Assembly: GCF_905171765.1 (NCBI RefSeq)
Contig: NC_053393.1
Span: forward strand, 71,579,371 to 71,643,370
Source of the DNA: Bufo bufo
Taxonomy: Eukaryota > Chordata > Amphibia > Anura > Bufonidae
DNA: 64,000 nucleotides
Reading direction: 5' to 3'
Of this stretch, positions 30,293 through 39,400 are shown one piece after another. Under the pieces are notes generated by a model. That model saw only the letters and a program-made list of their open reading frames with translations. It had not been told where the DNA came from and ran no database searches. A program made the position numbers and the translations under genes. The number at the start of each line of letters is the position of its first letter. The first letter of the stretch is position 1.

Positions 30293-31194
30293 CATCATAT
30301 CAGATTATGCTAATACTCAGCCTAAAACACGGAGACTGCTGGCATATATAACACATAGCTTCCTGCAGAAATGTGGAGGGGCAATATTTGTATACATTCT
30401 TGCTTATATGTTTTGCAATAGCATACTTTATATGTGTATAATATATGCAGTACCCCAGAAGGACTGCTGCAAACGATTAATTATTATTGCAAGAGTTCAT
30501 ACTATGTTATTGAGTTAAATGGTGTGATTTATTGTGTTTTATATATACTTAATAGCAATCTATAGGCAGATAGTTTATATATTGGCAGATTGTTTAGGTT
30601 GCCAAGATGATCTGGGGTATACCCCCTGGTTAGTGGGGAGTCTAGTCTCAGCAGAACAAGGGAGAAGATGTGTGAGAGAAAGTTCCTGCTATCCAGGCCA
30701 AAGTTAGGAGAACCTCAGTCTCTGGGACCTTCATCTGTCAAAGAAGCAACTCTACTTCCAGAGTACCCCTGAAAGAAGAAAATCTGAAATCTTAAAAGGT
30801 CCAGAACCTTATTCAGGCCATGCTCAGAAGTCAGCAAGGTCTTTGCTTATTTTGGCATAAGAGACTGTACTGCTGTGGAAAGGATTATTGCCCCGATGCC
30901 TACCACACTTTGATACGGACTGGCCATCCGTATCTGAAATCTGCACCCCTCAGTCCGGGAATTGCAGAAAGAGTTAACAATAACCAAATTGCATGCCTGT
31001 GGTTCTGTTAAGGACTGCAGTGTCTTTAGGGAAACAAAGAGCCAGGGAGTACTACAACTTTCCTCATTGTTGCTGCCTACACACTGCTGTTGAGAGAGAG
31101 AGAAAATATCAGCTGTCAGATTTGCTGTGTAGACTGGGACAGAATGAGCTAGTCTACACAGTATCATATCAGTATCAAGAAAGAGTAGGAAAGT
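30293..31194. other. Non-coding sequence
   Basis: AT-rich at the left, no recognised gene. Short open frames have no domains. Confidence 0.35.
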
Positions 31195-31474
31195 TAAAAG
31201 GCTATGTACACCTTTGGGGGTGTACAATTTTTTAATTAAATTGTACTAATTTTGAACTAAAGATCGTTTTTTAAATTGGTCTTTATTAAAAATATGGAGC
31301 CCTTTTTTTCTGTACAGGACTGAGATGCTCTTATTGCAGAATCAGAATTTTCTCTCTACTCCATCAGCCAACTCACCTGACGAAACCTCTTAGTAAATTA
31401 GAGATAAGGGTTATTAGATGACTGAGAGTAAAAAGTACGATTCACACAGCAAAAAAAAAAAAAAACTGTTAGCC

Positions 31475-31492
31475 CTTTATGACAGAACAGCT
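31475..31492. repeat. 18-bp target-site duplication, left copy
   Basis: CTTTATGACAGAACAGCT, repeated exactly at 32121-32138. Confidence 0.85.
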
Positions 31493-32120
31493 AACAGATA
31501 AAGGTGCAAGGGTACACGTCCCTATTCAGTGTTCAAAGTAACTAAGCCTATGGGAACGTTAACATCCTAGCGCCGATGCTCCTATCAGAGTGTCACTGCA
31601 ACAAGTCAAACAGTGACTGTGCATTTGTAATGTCTTAGGCTCCTGAAGAAGTGTCCAGTGTATGGTGGCACAGAAATGCGTTGAGCCATTTCTATTGTAG
31701 GTCTCCTAGGATTAGGGACTAGCTGGAGATACTAGATGCCAGCCATGTTAGCTCTGAGACAGCCTTGAATGTCTCCTAGATAGCATATACGCTGACTACA
31801 TCTAGGATCATACGCTGGTGGTGCACTATTAGCTTTGATGAGCTGGCCACTAGATAGTTTTGTTTGTGGGAGTAGTGTGATCGGGCTGCTGACAATACGG
31901 TGAGGGTGCTATTAGGTGTCCACAGTACATCACGAGCACACCACTGCAGCCCAGATTCACAGGTTTCACTGCCTGGTTATATTTGTTATACACCAGACAG
32001 TGTAAACCCTACTAAAAGCCTTTGTTGTAAATCATTTGAGTGGGTTGTACACCCCAAGATTTTAGAGAAGTTTCACTAATAAAATTTATTTCGTTTTTAA
32101 CGTTCCGATAGGCTTAGTTA
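31493..32120 (+). mobile_element. Retroposon with hammerhead-like motif and 18-bp TSD (copy B)
   Basis: 628 bp between exact 18-bp repeats. It carries a hammerhead-like core at 31638-31687, and AATAAAATTTATTTCG about 45 bp before its right end. Its right end contains AACGTTCC(G)ATAGGCTTAGTTAC; an inverted copy, GTAACTAAGCCTATGGGAACGTT, lies near the left end at about 31531-31554. An inverted piece of its own end, a terminal extension and a long TSD fit what I recall of Penelope-like elements. No ORF, so non-autonomous. Confidence 0.65.
31638..31687 (+). ncRNA. Hammerhead ribozyme-like motif, copy B
   Basis: Helix I GGCTC (31638-31642) pairs perfectly with GAGCC (31683-31687). The core is CTGAAGA (31643-31649), extra A 31650, helix II GTGTCC with GGTGGCAC (31651-31656 and 31664-31671), A31672, GAAA (31673-31676), helix III A31676-T31681 and T31677-G31680, and U31682 at the cleavage position. 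Helix II is longer than in the other copies. The extra A on each side of the core could form an A-A mismatch or disturb the fold. Confidence 0.55.
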
Positions 32121-32399
32121 CTTTATGACAGAACAGCTCAATATTTTTAGTAAAGACCAATTGAATGGATCTGAAGGATTCTGGCAGGCTATTCTCTGCT
32201 GTAACAGGCTTCTGTAATTCAGAAAGGAGATGTGACAGTAGCCTTAGCCCAAAATAAGCAAAATAAAATCATTTAAAAAAATTGCCTCTGACGGTGTATA
32301 TAGCCTTTAAAGAGGAATTCCCAAATTGAACATTTATGGCTGTAAGACAGTGACAGGTCTCATGCAGGGTAGAGGCAAGGAAGGGGTGGATAGTTCGGT

Positions 32400-32486
32400 C
32401 CACACCGCTATTCCACCACAGGTGAGACCAGCTGGAAGTAATCAGGCTGGCATAAAGCACCTCCCAGGGTGTCAGAAATGAGGGAG
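32400..32486 (+). repeat. Remnant of LTR-element internal 3' end upstream of the first LTR
   Basis: CTATTCCACCACAGGTGAGACC through the purine-rich GAAATGAGGGAG matches the sequence directly before the second LTR (34597-34675), so LTR 1 follows an internal end. Confidence 0.8.
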
Positions 32487-32859
32487 TGTGTTACCTGTGG
32501 ACAGAGGCCTGGAGGCTCTGTGTGGTCCAAGCCAGGAGGGCTGAGAGACCACTATTCCCCATGTGTGCTGAGACACTGGACTGGAGACAGTGGGCATACT
32601 GTGCTCTGTACAGCCAGGAGGCTGTGGGACATTGGCTCAGAAAGCCGCATGTGTTCACAGGGTGTGAACAGGGACTTAGGTGAGTCAGGAATATTACAGT
32701 ATGTTTAGTTAGAGCCTGGATGGGCGAGTGTTTACTATTTTGTATTATTGTTTATGTTTATGCGGATGTGCCGCAATAAAGCACCGTGTTTGGATCTTAA
32801 ACTTGGTGTCCTGAAGATATCTGTGAGAATGACCCCCGAAAGAGAGCTAATCCCCTACA
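32487..32859 (+). repeat. LTR 1
   Basis: TG...CA ends and AATAAA at 32775-32780. Confidence 0.85.
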
Positions 32860-33085
32860 ATTGGTGTCGGATGCGGGCAAGTTGTCCATGAGAGAAGGGC
32901 AACGGTCGGTTGCTAGGGGCAACGACAAGAAAGAGCAGGTGCTGCTGAATCCTGCTGTGCTGGAGTTAAAGGGCCGGAAGCTTTTTTTTGTCCAGTGGAG
33001 CAGGTGTTGCTCATAAGAGTGTGGACTATTTTGCTGTGGTGCAAGTAAAACTGCAGTGAATTAAAGGGCGAGTAGCCCAGAAAAA

Positions 33086-33631
33086 GTGGACTTGTGGCTG
33101 AAAGTTTTTCCTGCTACCATGGGTCTCGGGGAAGAGTACGTCCGGCGGCGCTGGTGCATACAGCAGGCAGAAGAAATGGCCGTAGCAATTGGCTACACTA
33201 AAAATGAATTGGCGAAATTTGATGCAGAGCGAGAGGCTTTGGAGGCACAGTTGCAGCTGGCCTTGAGAAATGGGTTCTCAACACTGTATGGACCCTGTAC
33301 AAAGTTCCAAAAGGCTTCGAGTTGTGCGTCTGGAGTTCCAGAGGGAAAGATGTGTGCCGTGGCCAAGGGCAACCGTCGGGAAGAAAAGGAGGTGGAGAGC
33401 GGTGTGGCTCTCAGGAGATCCTATGTTTCCTGCACGTGTGCGCAAAGTCCTAAAGAGTGCGGCTGGAGTGACCGTCTAGGAAAAGTCAGGGCTCCAGGCC
33501 ATGCTGTTTCCGGTGGCAACGTTTGCAGTAAGGAGTCTGCTGGTGTTCGGAATACCAGGAACCAAGAGAAGGCTGGTGATCTTGGTAGAGATGTCCTGGG
33601 AATCTCCCGAATCCATGACGTCAGGCGGTAA
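33086..33631 (+). CDS. Unknown ORF, possible Gag remnant (N-terminal coiled coil)
   Basis: 181 codons. From the internal Met (MGLGEEYVRRRW) the next 45 residues, RWCIQQAEEMAVAIG and LAKFDAEREALEAQL, look helical and may form a coiled coil, as in some Gag proteins. After about residue 70 the composition becomes Cys-, Ser- and basic-rich without a recognisable fold, and may be out of frame. I do not recognise a family. It sits 226 bp after LTR 1, where gag would be expected. Confidence 0.35.
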   Translation: MDLWLKVFPATMGLGEEYVRRRWCIQQAEEMAVAIGYTKNELAKFDAEREALEAQLQLALRNGFSTLYGPCTKFQKASSCASGVPEGKMCAVAKGNRREEKEVESGVALRRSYVSCTCAQSPKECGWSDRLGKVRAPGHAVSGGNVCSKESAGVRNTRNQEKAGDLGRDVLGISRIHDVRR

Positions 33632-33746
33632 GACTGTGCCTGTTAATAGTTGTGTGTAGCCGATCCAGTGACCGTGAGCCGGCTGCAGTGGAAACCGGCT
33701 GGGTCAGTGAAAAAATAAATCACTGAGGCGAAAAACCGTCTCGGAA

Positions 33747-34580
33747 GTGTATGACATTGGGAAAATCGCAGTGTCTGAACAGGCGGGTAAGCCTGTTGCG
33801 GATACTCCCTCACAGGAACCTGCAGGGGAGAAGGTTTCTGGGTCGCCCAAAGAGCCTGTGATCAAAGTTAGATTTGGGGTAGTGAAAGTCAAAGATCCCA
33901 TGCTAGCCCAGGTAAGAGGTAGCCTGATGGCCGCCCCAGAGACTGATAGAGTGTTACATGTTCGGGACAATTATGTGGATAATACGGACTATCAGGTGGT
34001 TCACACTGAGGGAGAGTCTCCGGTGAGAACTGGGACTTGTGAACCTGATGTTACAAATACGCTCATACATGAGGGAATGGTGGGCCGTCATTTCCCCTTA
34101 TGCTTGGAGGTTTTAAGTAATAGAGACACTTCTGCAGAGAGTGACAAAACTCCTGATAATGTGAAGGAGCTGCACATTGAGATCAAGGGTGCAGATAAGG
34201 TGCAAAGGGATGGTACCATGTTTGCCGAAATGCATAATGGAAATGTGATGTCATGTGAAATATGTGATAATAATGAGATGCCTTTTCCTTTGCAGGCTGT
34301 GATTGGGGAAAAAGCTCCCCCTGTTGGTAAACATGTGTCTGATATAAAAGTGTTGATAAATGTTGAAGAAACACCGCTAGGAGACCCCTTTGTAGAGAGT
34401 GTGGCGGGGCTAGAGTGTGTACCACACGTACCAGAAGTGGATATGCAGTCTCCACAATGTTTGTTGGTTACTAAGGAAGTGTCCCAGGTGGGGATTAGCT
34501 CATCGGTGCCCCTAGAAGCCAGAGTTAATAATGACACGAGCGGTGTAGGCGACGTATGTGCTGTGACCAATAGCAACTAA
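33747..34580 (+). CDS. Unknown ORF in the non-autonomous LTR element
   Basis: 277 codons beginning MYDIGKIAVSEQAGKP, rich in Glu, Val and Asp, with no zinc knuckle, protease or RT motif. It ends 95 bp before LTR 2. It may be a remnant of a longer polyprotein or a non-functional open frame. I assign no function. Confidence 0.35.
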   Translation: MYDIGKIAVSEQAGKPVADTPSQEPAGEKVSGSPKEPVIKVRFGVVKVKDPMLAQVRGSLMAAPETDRVLHVRDNYVDNTDYQVVHTEGESPVRTGTCEPDVTNTLIHEGMVGRHFPLCLEVLSNRDTSAESDKTPDNVKELHIEIKGADKVQRDGTMFAEMHNGNVMSCEICDNNEMPFPLQAVIGEKAPPVGKHVSDIKVLINVEETPLGDPFVESVAGLECVPHVPEVDMQSPQCLLVTKEVSQVGISSSVPLEARVNNDTSGVGDVCAVTNSN

Positions 34581-34675
34581 GAGAGTAATGCTACCCCTAT
34601 TCTACCACAGGCGAGACCAGCTGGAAGTAATCAGGCTGGCATAAAGCACCTCCCGGGGCATCAGAAAGGGGGGAG

Positions 34676-35041
34676 TGTGTTACCTGTGGACAGCGGCCTG
34701 GAGGCTCTGTCAGTGTGGTCCAAGCCAGGAGGGCTGAGAGACCACGATTCCCCAAGAGACACTGGACTGGAGACAGTGGGCGTACTGTGCTCTGTACAGC
34801 CAGGAGGCTGTGGGACATTGGCTCAGAAAGCCGCATGTGTTCACAGGGTGTGAACAGGGACTTAGGTGAGTCAGGGATCTGTTTGTTTAGTTAGAGCCCA
34901 GCCGGGCGAGTGTTTACTATTTTGTATTATTGTTTATGTTTATGCGGATGTGCCGCAATAAAGCACCGTGTTTGGATCTTAAACTTGGTGTCCTGAAGAT
35001 ATCTGTGAGAATGACCCCCGAAAGAGAGCTGATCCCCTACA
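34676..35041 (+). repeat. LTR 2
   Basis: Direct repeat of 32487-32859 with diverged patches (for example TGTCAGTGTGGTCC against TGTGTGGTCC). Confidence 0.85.
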
Positions 35042-35333
35042 TGGCTTATCATTAAGATATGCCATAAAAGTCTGATAGGTGCGGGTTCTACCTCTGGGAT
35101 CTGCTCCTATTTCCTGAACTCCCCAAAATGAAGGGAGAGCAAGCTGCACATGCGCGACCACCCTGCACTATGGAGCTCCACTATGGAACTTCTAAAAATA
35201 GCTGAGTGCTGGCTTGACTATGTCCCATAATGATGGATGGAAGGATGGCTGCATTAGCACTTAATGGAGAGCAAGCAATGCAATGGGACTTCCAAAATAG
35301 CCAAGCATACTTACTTGGCTATTTTCAGAAGTC
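35042..35333. other. Non-coding sequence, host side of a nested insertion
   Basis: No gene. Positions 35318-35333 (GCTATTTTCAGAAGTC) recur at 42526-42541. CTACCTCTGGGATCTGCTC (35089) also recurs at about 42630 (CTACCTCTGGGACCTGCTC). Confidence 0.5.
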
Positions 35334-35463
35334 AAATAAAATAAATGTAGGGCGGCTCACTAAGACCCAAAAAATGGAATAAGGTGCTCAATCCAAACGG
35401 AGCATACCCGACGCTTGTAGTACGGAATTGAGAATTATAGGTAAAGGGATGGCACTTTAATCA

Positions 35464-35980
35464 TGTGCTGTTCCTTTCATATTGAATTTCTGCACTGTAT
35501 TATTTCTTGTTTTACCTATGTTGTTTAAGTCTATTGTTCTCTGCTGCCATCTGCTGGCCGGAATTCGTATGCTGCACGCCTCGTTCGTTGTCTATAAAGT
35601 TTTATCTCTGGGCGTGGTTTTAGCAGCCTTGGGCCTGGTCACTTCCTGTAGCCTTTTTTCAGTGCTGCATTCTTTGTGACTGGAGACACACACCTCGGCT
35701 TGTGAAGGCATCAGTTTTTGACCAGCAGTTGCCTCAGCAGTTAGCCTCAGGAAAGACATCCACGTGACAGCATCTACTGCATTCCTGTATTGTATCACTG
35801 TATGTCACTGCCCTGGATCAAATAAACCCACGTTTGATTGCATCCTCATGTCTACGTCTGGATCCATCTAACCTGAGCATCTGCCGGTCCGGTCTGCTCC
35901 ACTGCTTGGATACGAAGGTAGGCCAGTCACAAAGCCATTATCAGTTACACCTTCATTCGCCTTCATGTGGGGACAGAACA
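35464..35980 (+). repeat. BEL 5' LTR
   Basis: TGTGCTGTTCC...GGACAGAACA. TATAAA at 35593-35598 and AATAAA at 35821-35826 suggest promoter and polyadenylation signals. Confidence 0.95.
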
Positions 35981-36417
35981 GTCAAAAACTGCCTTATCAA
36001 GCCTTATACCCCAGTCAATATCTGTCTGAATGTCCAATGCCCGGCTACAGGTTCCCTCAGAGCCCAGTGCCACACTCAGGAACCTCCCCTGCAACAGGCC
36101 CACTCGCAGCAAATCTGCCCGGCAACAGTGCATGTCCCATAAGCCTAAGGGGAAGCACGGCGTGTCCGCAGTAGATATACTCTCGCCTGGAAGTCCTCCA
36201 CTACTCGCCAAGCCACTTTCTACATCCTATGTTAACCCTTGCTCGCATGATATAAGAACTGTTCACGCACGCGGGGCCTCCCTCAAACCAAAACCCCGCA
36301 ATTCACTCAAAACACCTTGGGAAACTCATCGGGGTGCCTCATCTGAGCCACACTGCAATTTTCAGCCCCCAATTCAAAAGTTCATTTTCTTAAAGAGACA
36401 GCGCACCTTAAATCAAA

Positions 36418-39400
36418 ATGGCCGAAAAGGACCTCGTACAGTTCCCCAGTGATGAAACAAAGCAAATGCAACCTGATACTGATCATTATGAAGAGCTGGA
36501 GGTAGAACCCACACTTCCAGCAGACCAAGTCACACGACCAAGGCGCTCTCTCAAACCAACAATAAAGATCACAGAAAATTATCACACCAGGAAAGATGAG
36601 CTATGTGACAACCTGGAAGAGCTATGGGAACGAGTTTCCTCCCTCATATCAGGATTTAAGTCCTCCTCAGGCGATGCCACCAGTTTACAAGTTGCCGTCG
36701 GGCGGCTGAACGCAGCCCATGAAAGATACATGAGACTGTCCACAAGGTATATAACCTTTCTAAAAGACTCTAATATTGAAGAAGCCCCGTCAGAATTGTG
36801 CAAGGCAGAATCAATAGACAGACAAAGAGACGCCATGGTGCTGGATGCTAAAGATAAAGTGGAACTCCGCATCTCTCATTTGCAAGAAACTAGATCACAC
36901 AGATCACATTCGTCCAAACATTCCTCACGGTCCTACAGATCATCATGCTCTAGAAGCTCCAACCTGAGCGACAGATTACTAGAGGCCCGCATAAATGCAG
37001 AGCAATCCAAAGTGAGGCGTTCCTTCACCGAAAAAGAAGTCCTTGTGAGAACAGAAGCACAGACGGCGGCGGCCAAGAGGGCAGAAGCGGAGGCAGAAGC
37101 CAAGAGGGCAGAAGCGGAGGCAGAAGCCAAGAGGGCAGAGGCAGAAGCCAAGAGGGCAGAAGCGGAGGTAGAAGCCAAGAGGGCAGAAGTGGAAGCAGAG
37201 GCTCGAATAAAGATCCTCGAATCAGAGAGGGAAGAGGAAATCGCATTAGCAAGAGTAAGACTACTTGAGCAAGCATTGAGCCAAGGCCTTGATTCAGTCT
37301 GCTTACCACCAGAGGAGATAGACGATCCAGTTGATCGAACCAGCGACTACGTACTGAAACAGTTATCTGCACCACCCCCAGTGTGCAGTACTGTCCAAGC
37401 CAACAACACTGAAACTTCCAAGTCCGCTCTACCTGCAGTGCCAGCGATACCCACAGCACCCGAGCAATCCAATAACAGTTGCCCAGACGCGCCCTCTCAA
37501 GGGCAGTTATTACAGCAAGATCGCCACCAGGTGTTTCCTGGCCTACCTCCACAGCTCAAGCAGCAGTCATCAGAATCTACAGAGGCTAGACCACAGCTCA
37601 ACCCTGCAGCAACATCATTCTACCCGGAAGCATCTCACCCTTTCACGCCACACAGCCTATACGCCCCAGGGGCATCACAAGTTGTCATGGCAACAAGCAG
37701 TGAGAAATCAGATATGTCTGAGTTTGCCAGGTTTATGGTGAGCAGAGAGCTAATTAACACCAGTCTCTCAAAATTTGATGACCGTGCAGAGAGCTACATA
37801 GCCTGGAAGGCAACCTTCAAAGCCGCCATCGCCAACCTCAACCTAACCGCAGAGCAGGAGCTTGACCTCTTGATCAACTGGCTGGGCCCAGGCTCCACAA
37901 ATCGCATCAAGAGCCTTAGAACTGTCTATGTGGGACAAGCAGAAGCAGGTCTCGCTGCAGCCTGGCAGAGACTCGAACGCACCTTTGGCAGCGCAGAAGC
38001 AATAGAGAGGGCACTATTCAGGAGACTGCAGAACGTCCCCAAGATCAGTCTCAAAGATGTCCATAAGCTTCAGGATTTAAGTGATTTGCTCATGGAACTG
38101 GAGCTTGCCAAAAGAGACCCTCGTCTGTCCGGGCTGTGCTACCTGGATACAGCCCATGGGGTGAACCCAATTGTCATGAAGTTACCATACAGCCTGCAAG
38201 AGAAGTGGGCGGCATCAGTCTCAAGGTACAAAAGAGTGCATGACGTCACTTTTCCCCCATTTATTCATTTCTGCAGATTCATCGATGAACAGTCCCAGAT
38301 GAGGAATGACCCCAGCCTTGACTTCCTGGAGTTCAATACTACAGCCTCAGTGACACCATCATCAAGGTATGAAAGTATTGTACATAAACACAGAGACTTT
38401 AAGAGCAGCGTGAATGTTAGAAAGACTAACCTACCATCATCCGCAGTACCCACTGGTAGACAGTACACTACCTCATCAGGAGACAAGGCCTTCAATCGTG
38501 AATGTCCCATTCATAAAAAACCACACTCACTGAAAAAATGCAGAGGATTTAGATCCAAAACCATACAGGAGCGCAAGAAAGTCCTCACCGAGCTTGGGGT
38601 ATGTTTCAAGTGCTGCGCTTCATTGGAGCACATGGCTAAGGACTGTAAATCCATTATCAAATGTGAGGAGTGTCATAGTGATAGACATGCCTCAGCTATG
38701 CACCCAACTCCACTCACAAGGGATTCACCTGCTGCCGTCACCACCAGTCCTGCTCCAAGTCATGGCGGGGAGCCCCAGAACCATGCTAACACAGCCACTG
38801 CTGTTTCCTGCTCATGCTCGGACGTATGTGGGGAGGGCCAGAGTGAGAAATGTTGTGCCCGCATATGCCTAATCAAGGTCTACCCAGAGGGGCTACCAGA
38901 AAAGGCAGTAAAAATGTATGCCATCATTGACGACCAAAGCAACCGCTCCCTAGCAGGACCTAAATTCTTTGAAGCCTTTGGTATAAATGGACCGTCAAAA
39001 CCCTACATCTTAAACACCTGCTCGGGTCGCATAGAGACTAGCGGCAGGAGGGCACAAGGATTCATCGCTTGTTCCGTCAGTGGAAATACAGAAATACCTC
39101 TACCGACGCTGATCGAATGCGATCAAATACCCAACCATAGAGATGAAATTCCTACCCCGGAAGCTGCATTTCACCATCCACACCTAAGGCACCTAGCCAA
39201 CGTTATCCCACCTATGGACAACGCCGAGATTCTACTCTTGCTTGGCAGAGACAATCTAAGGGTACACAAGGTGCGTCAACAGTGTAATGGTCCCGACTAT
39301 TCACCATACGCCCAGAGACTGGACTTGGGATGGGTGGTCATAGGAAATGTATGCTTGGATCAACCAAGAATCCGCTCTTTTAAAACATACGTGCGTGGAG

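Larger units (their letters stand above)
31195..32312. mobile_element. TIR element (AAAGGCTATGTACACC), split by a retroposon
   Basis: Left end AAAAGGCTATGTACACC (31195) and right end GGTGTATATAGCCTTTAA (32295) are inverted repeats. AATTGGTCTTTATTAAAAA (31276) also pairs with TTTTTAGTAAAGACCAATT (32144). The inserted retroposon lies at 31493-32120. Relatives of the left arm occur at 43565-43790 and, more diverged, near 61970-62060. Confidence 0.7.
32487..35041 (+). mobile_element. Non-autonomous LTR retrotransposon (probably Gypsy-related)
   Basis: Two direct LTRs (32487-32859 and 34676-35041; TGTGTTACC...CCCCTACA) enclose 1.8 kb. Right after LTR 1 is TTGGTGTCGGATGCGGG, a primer-binding-site-like sequence; before LTR 2 is the purine tract GAAAGGGGGGAG. 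The interior has two open frames of unknown type and no RT or integrase, so it would depend on enzymes from elsewhere. The LTRs differ by several substitutions and indels, so it is older than the BEL element nearby. Confidence 0.8.
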
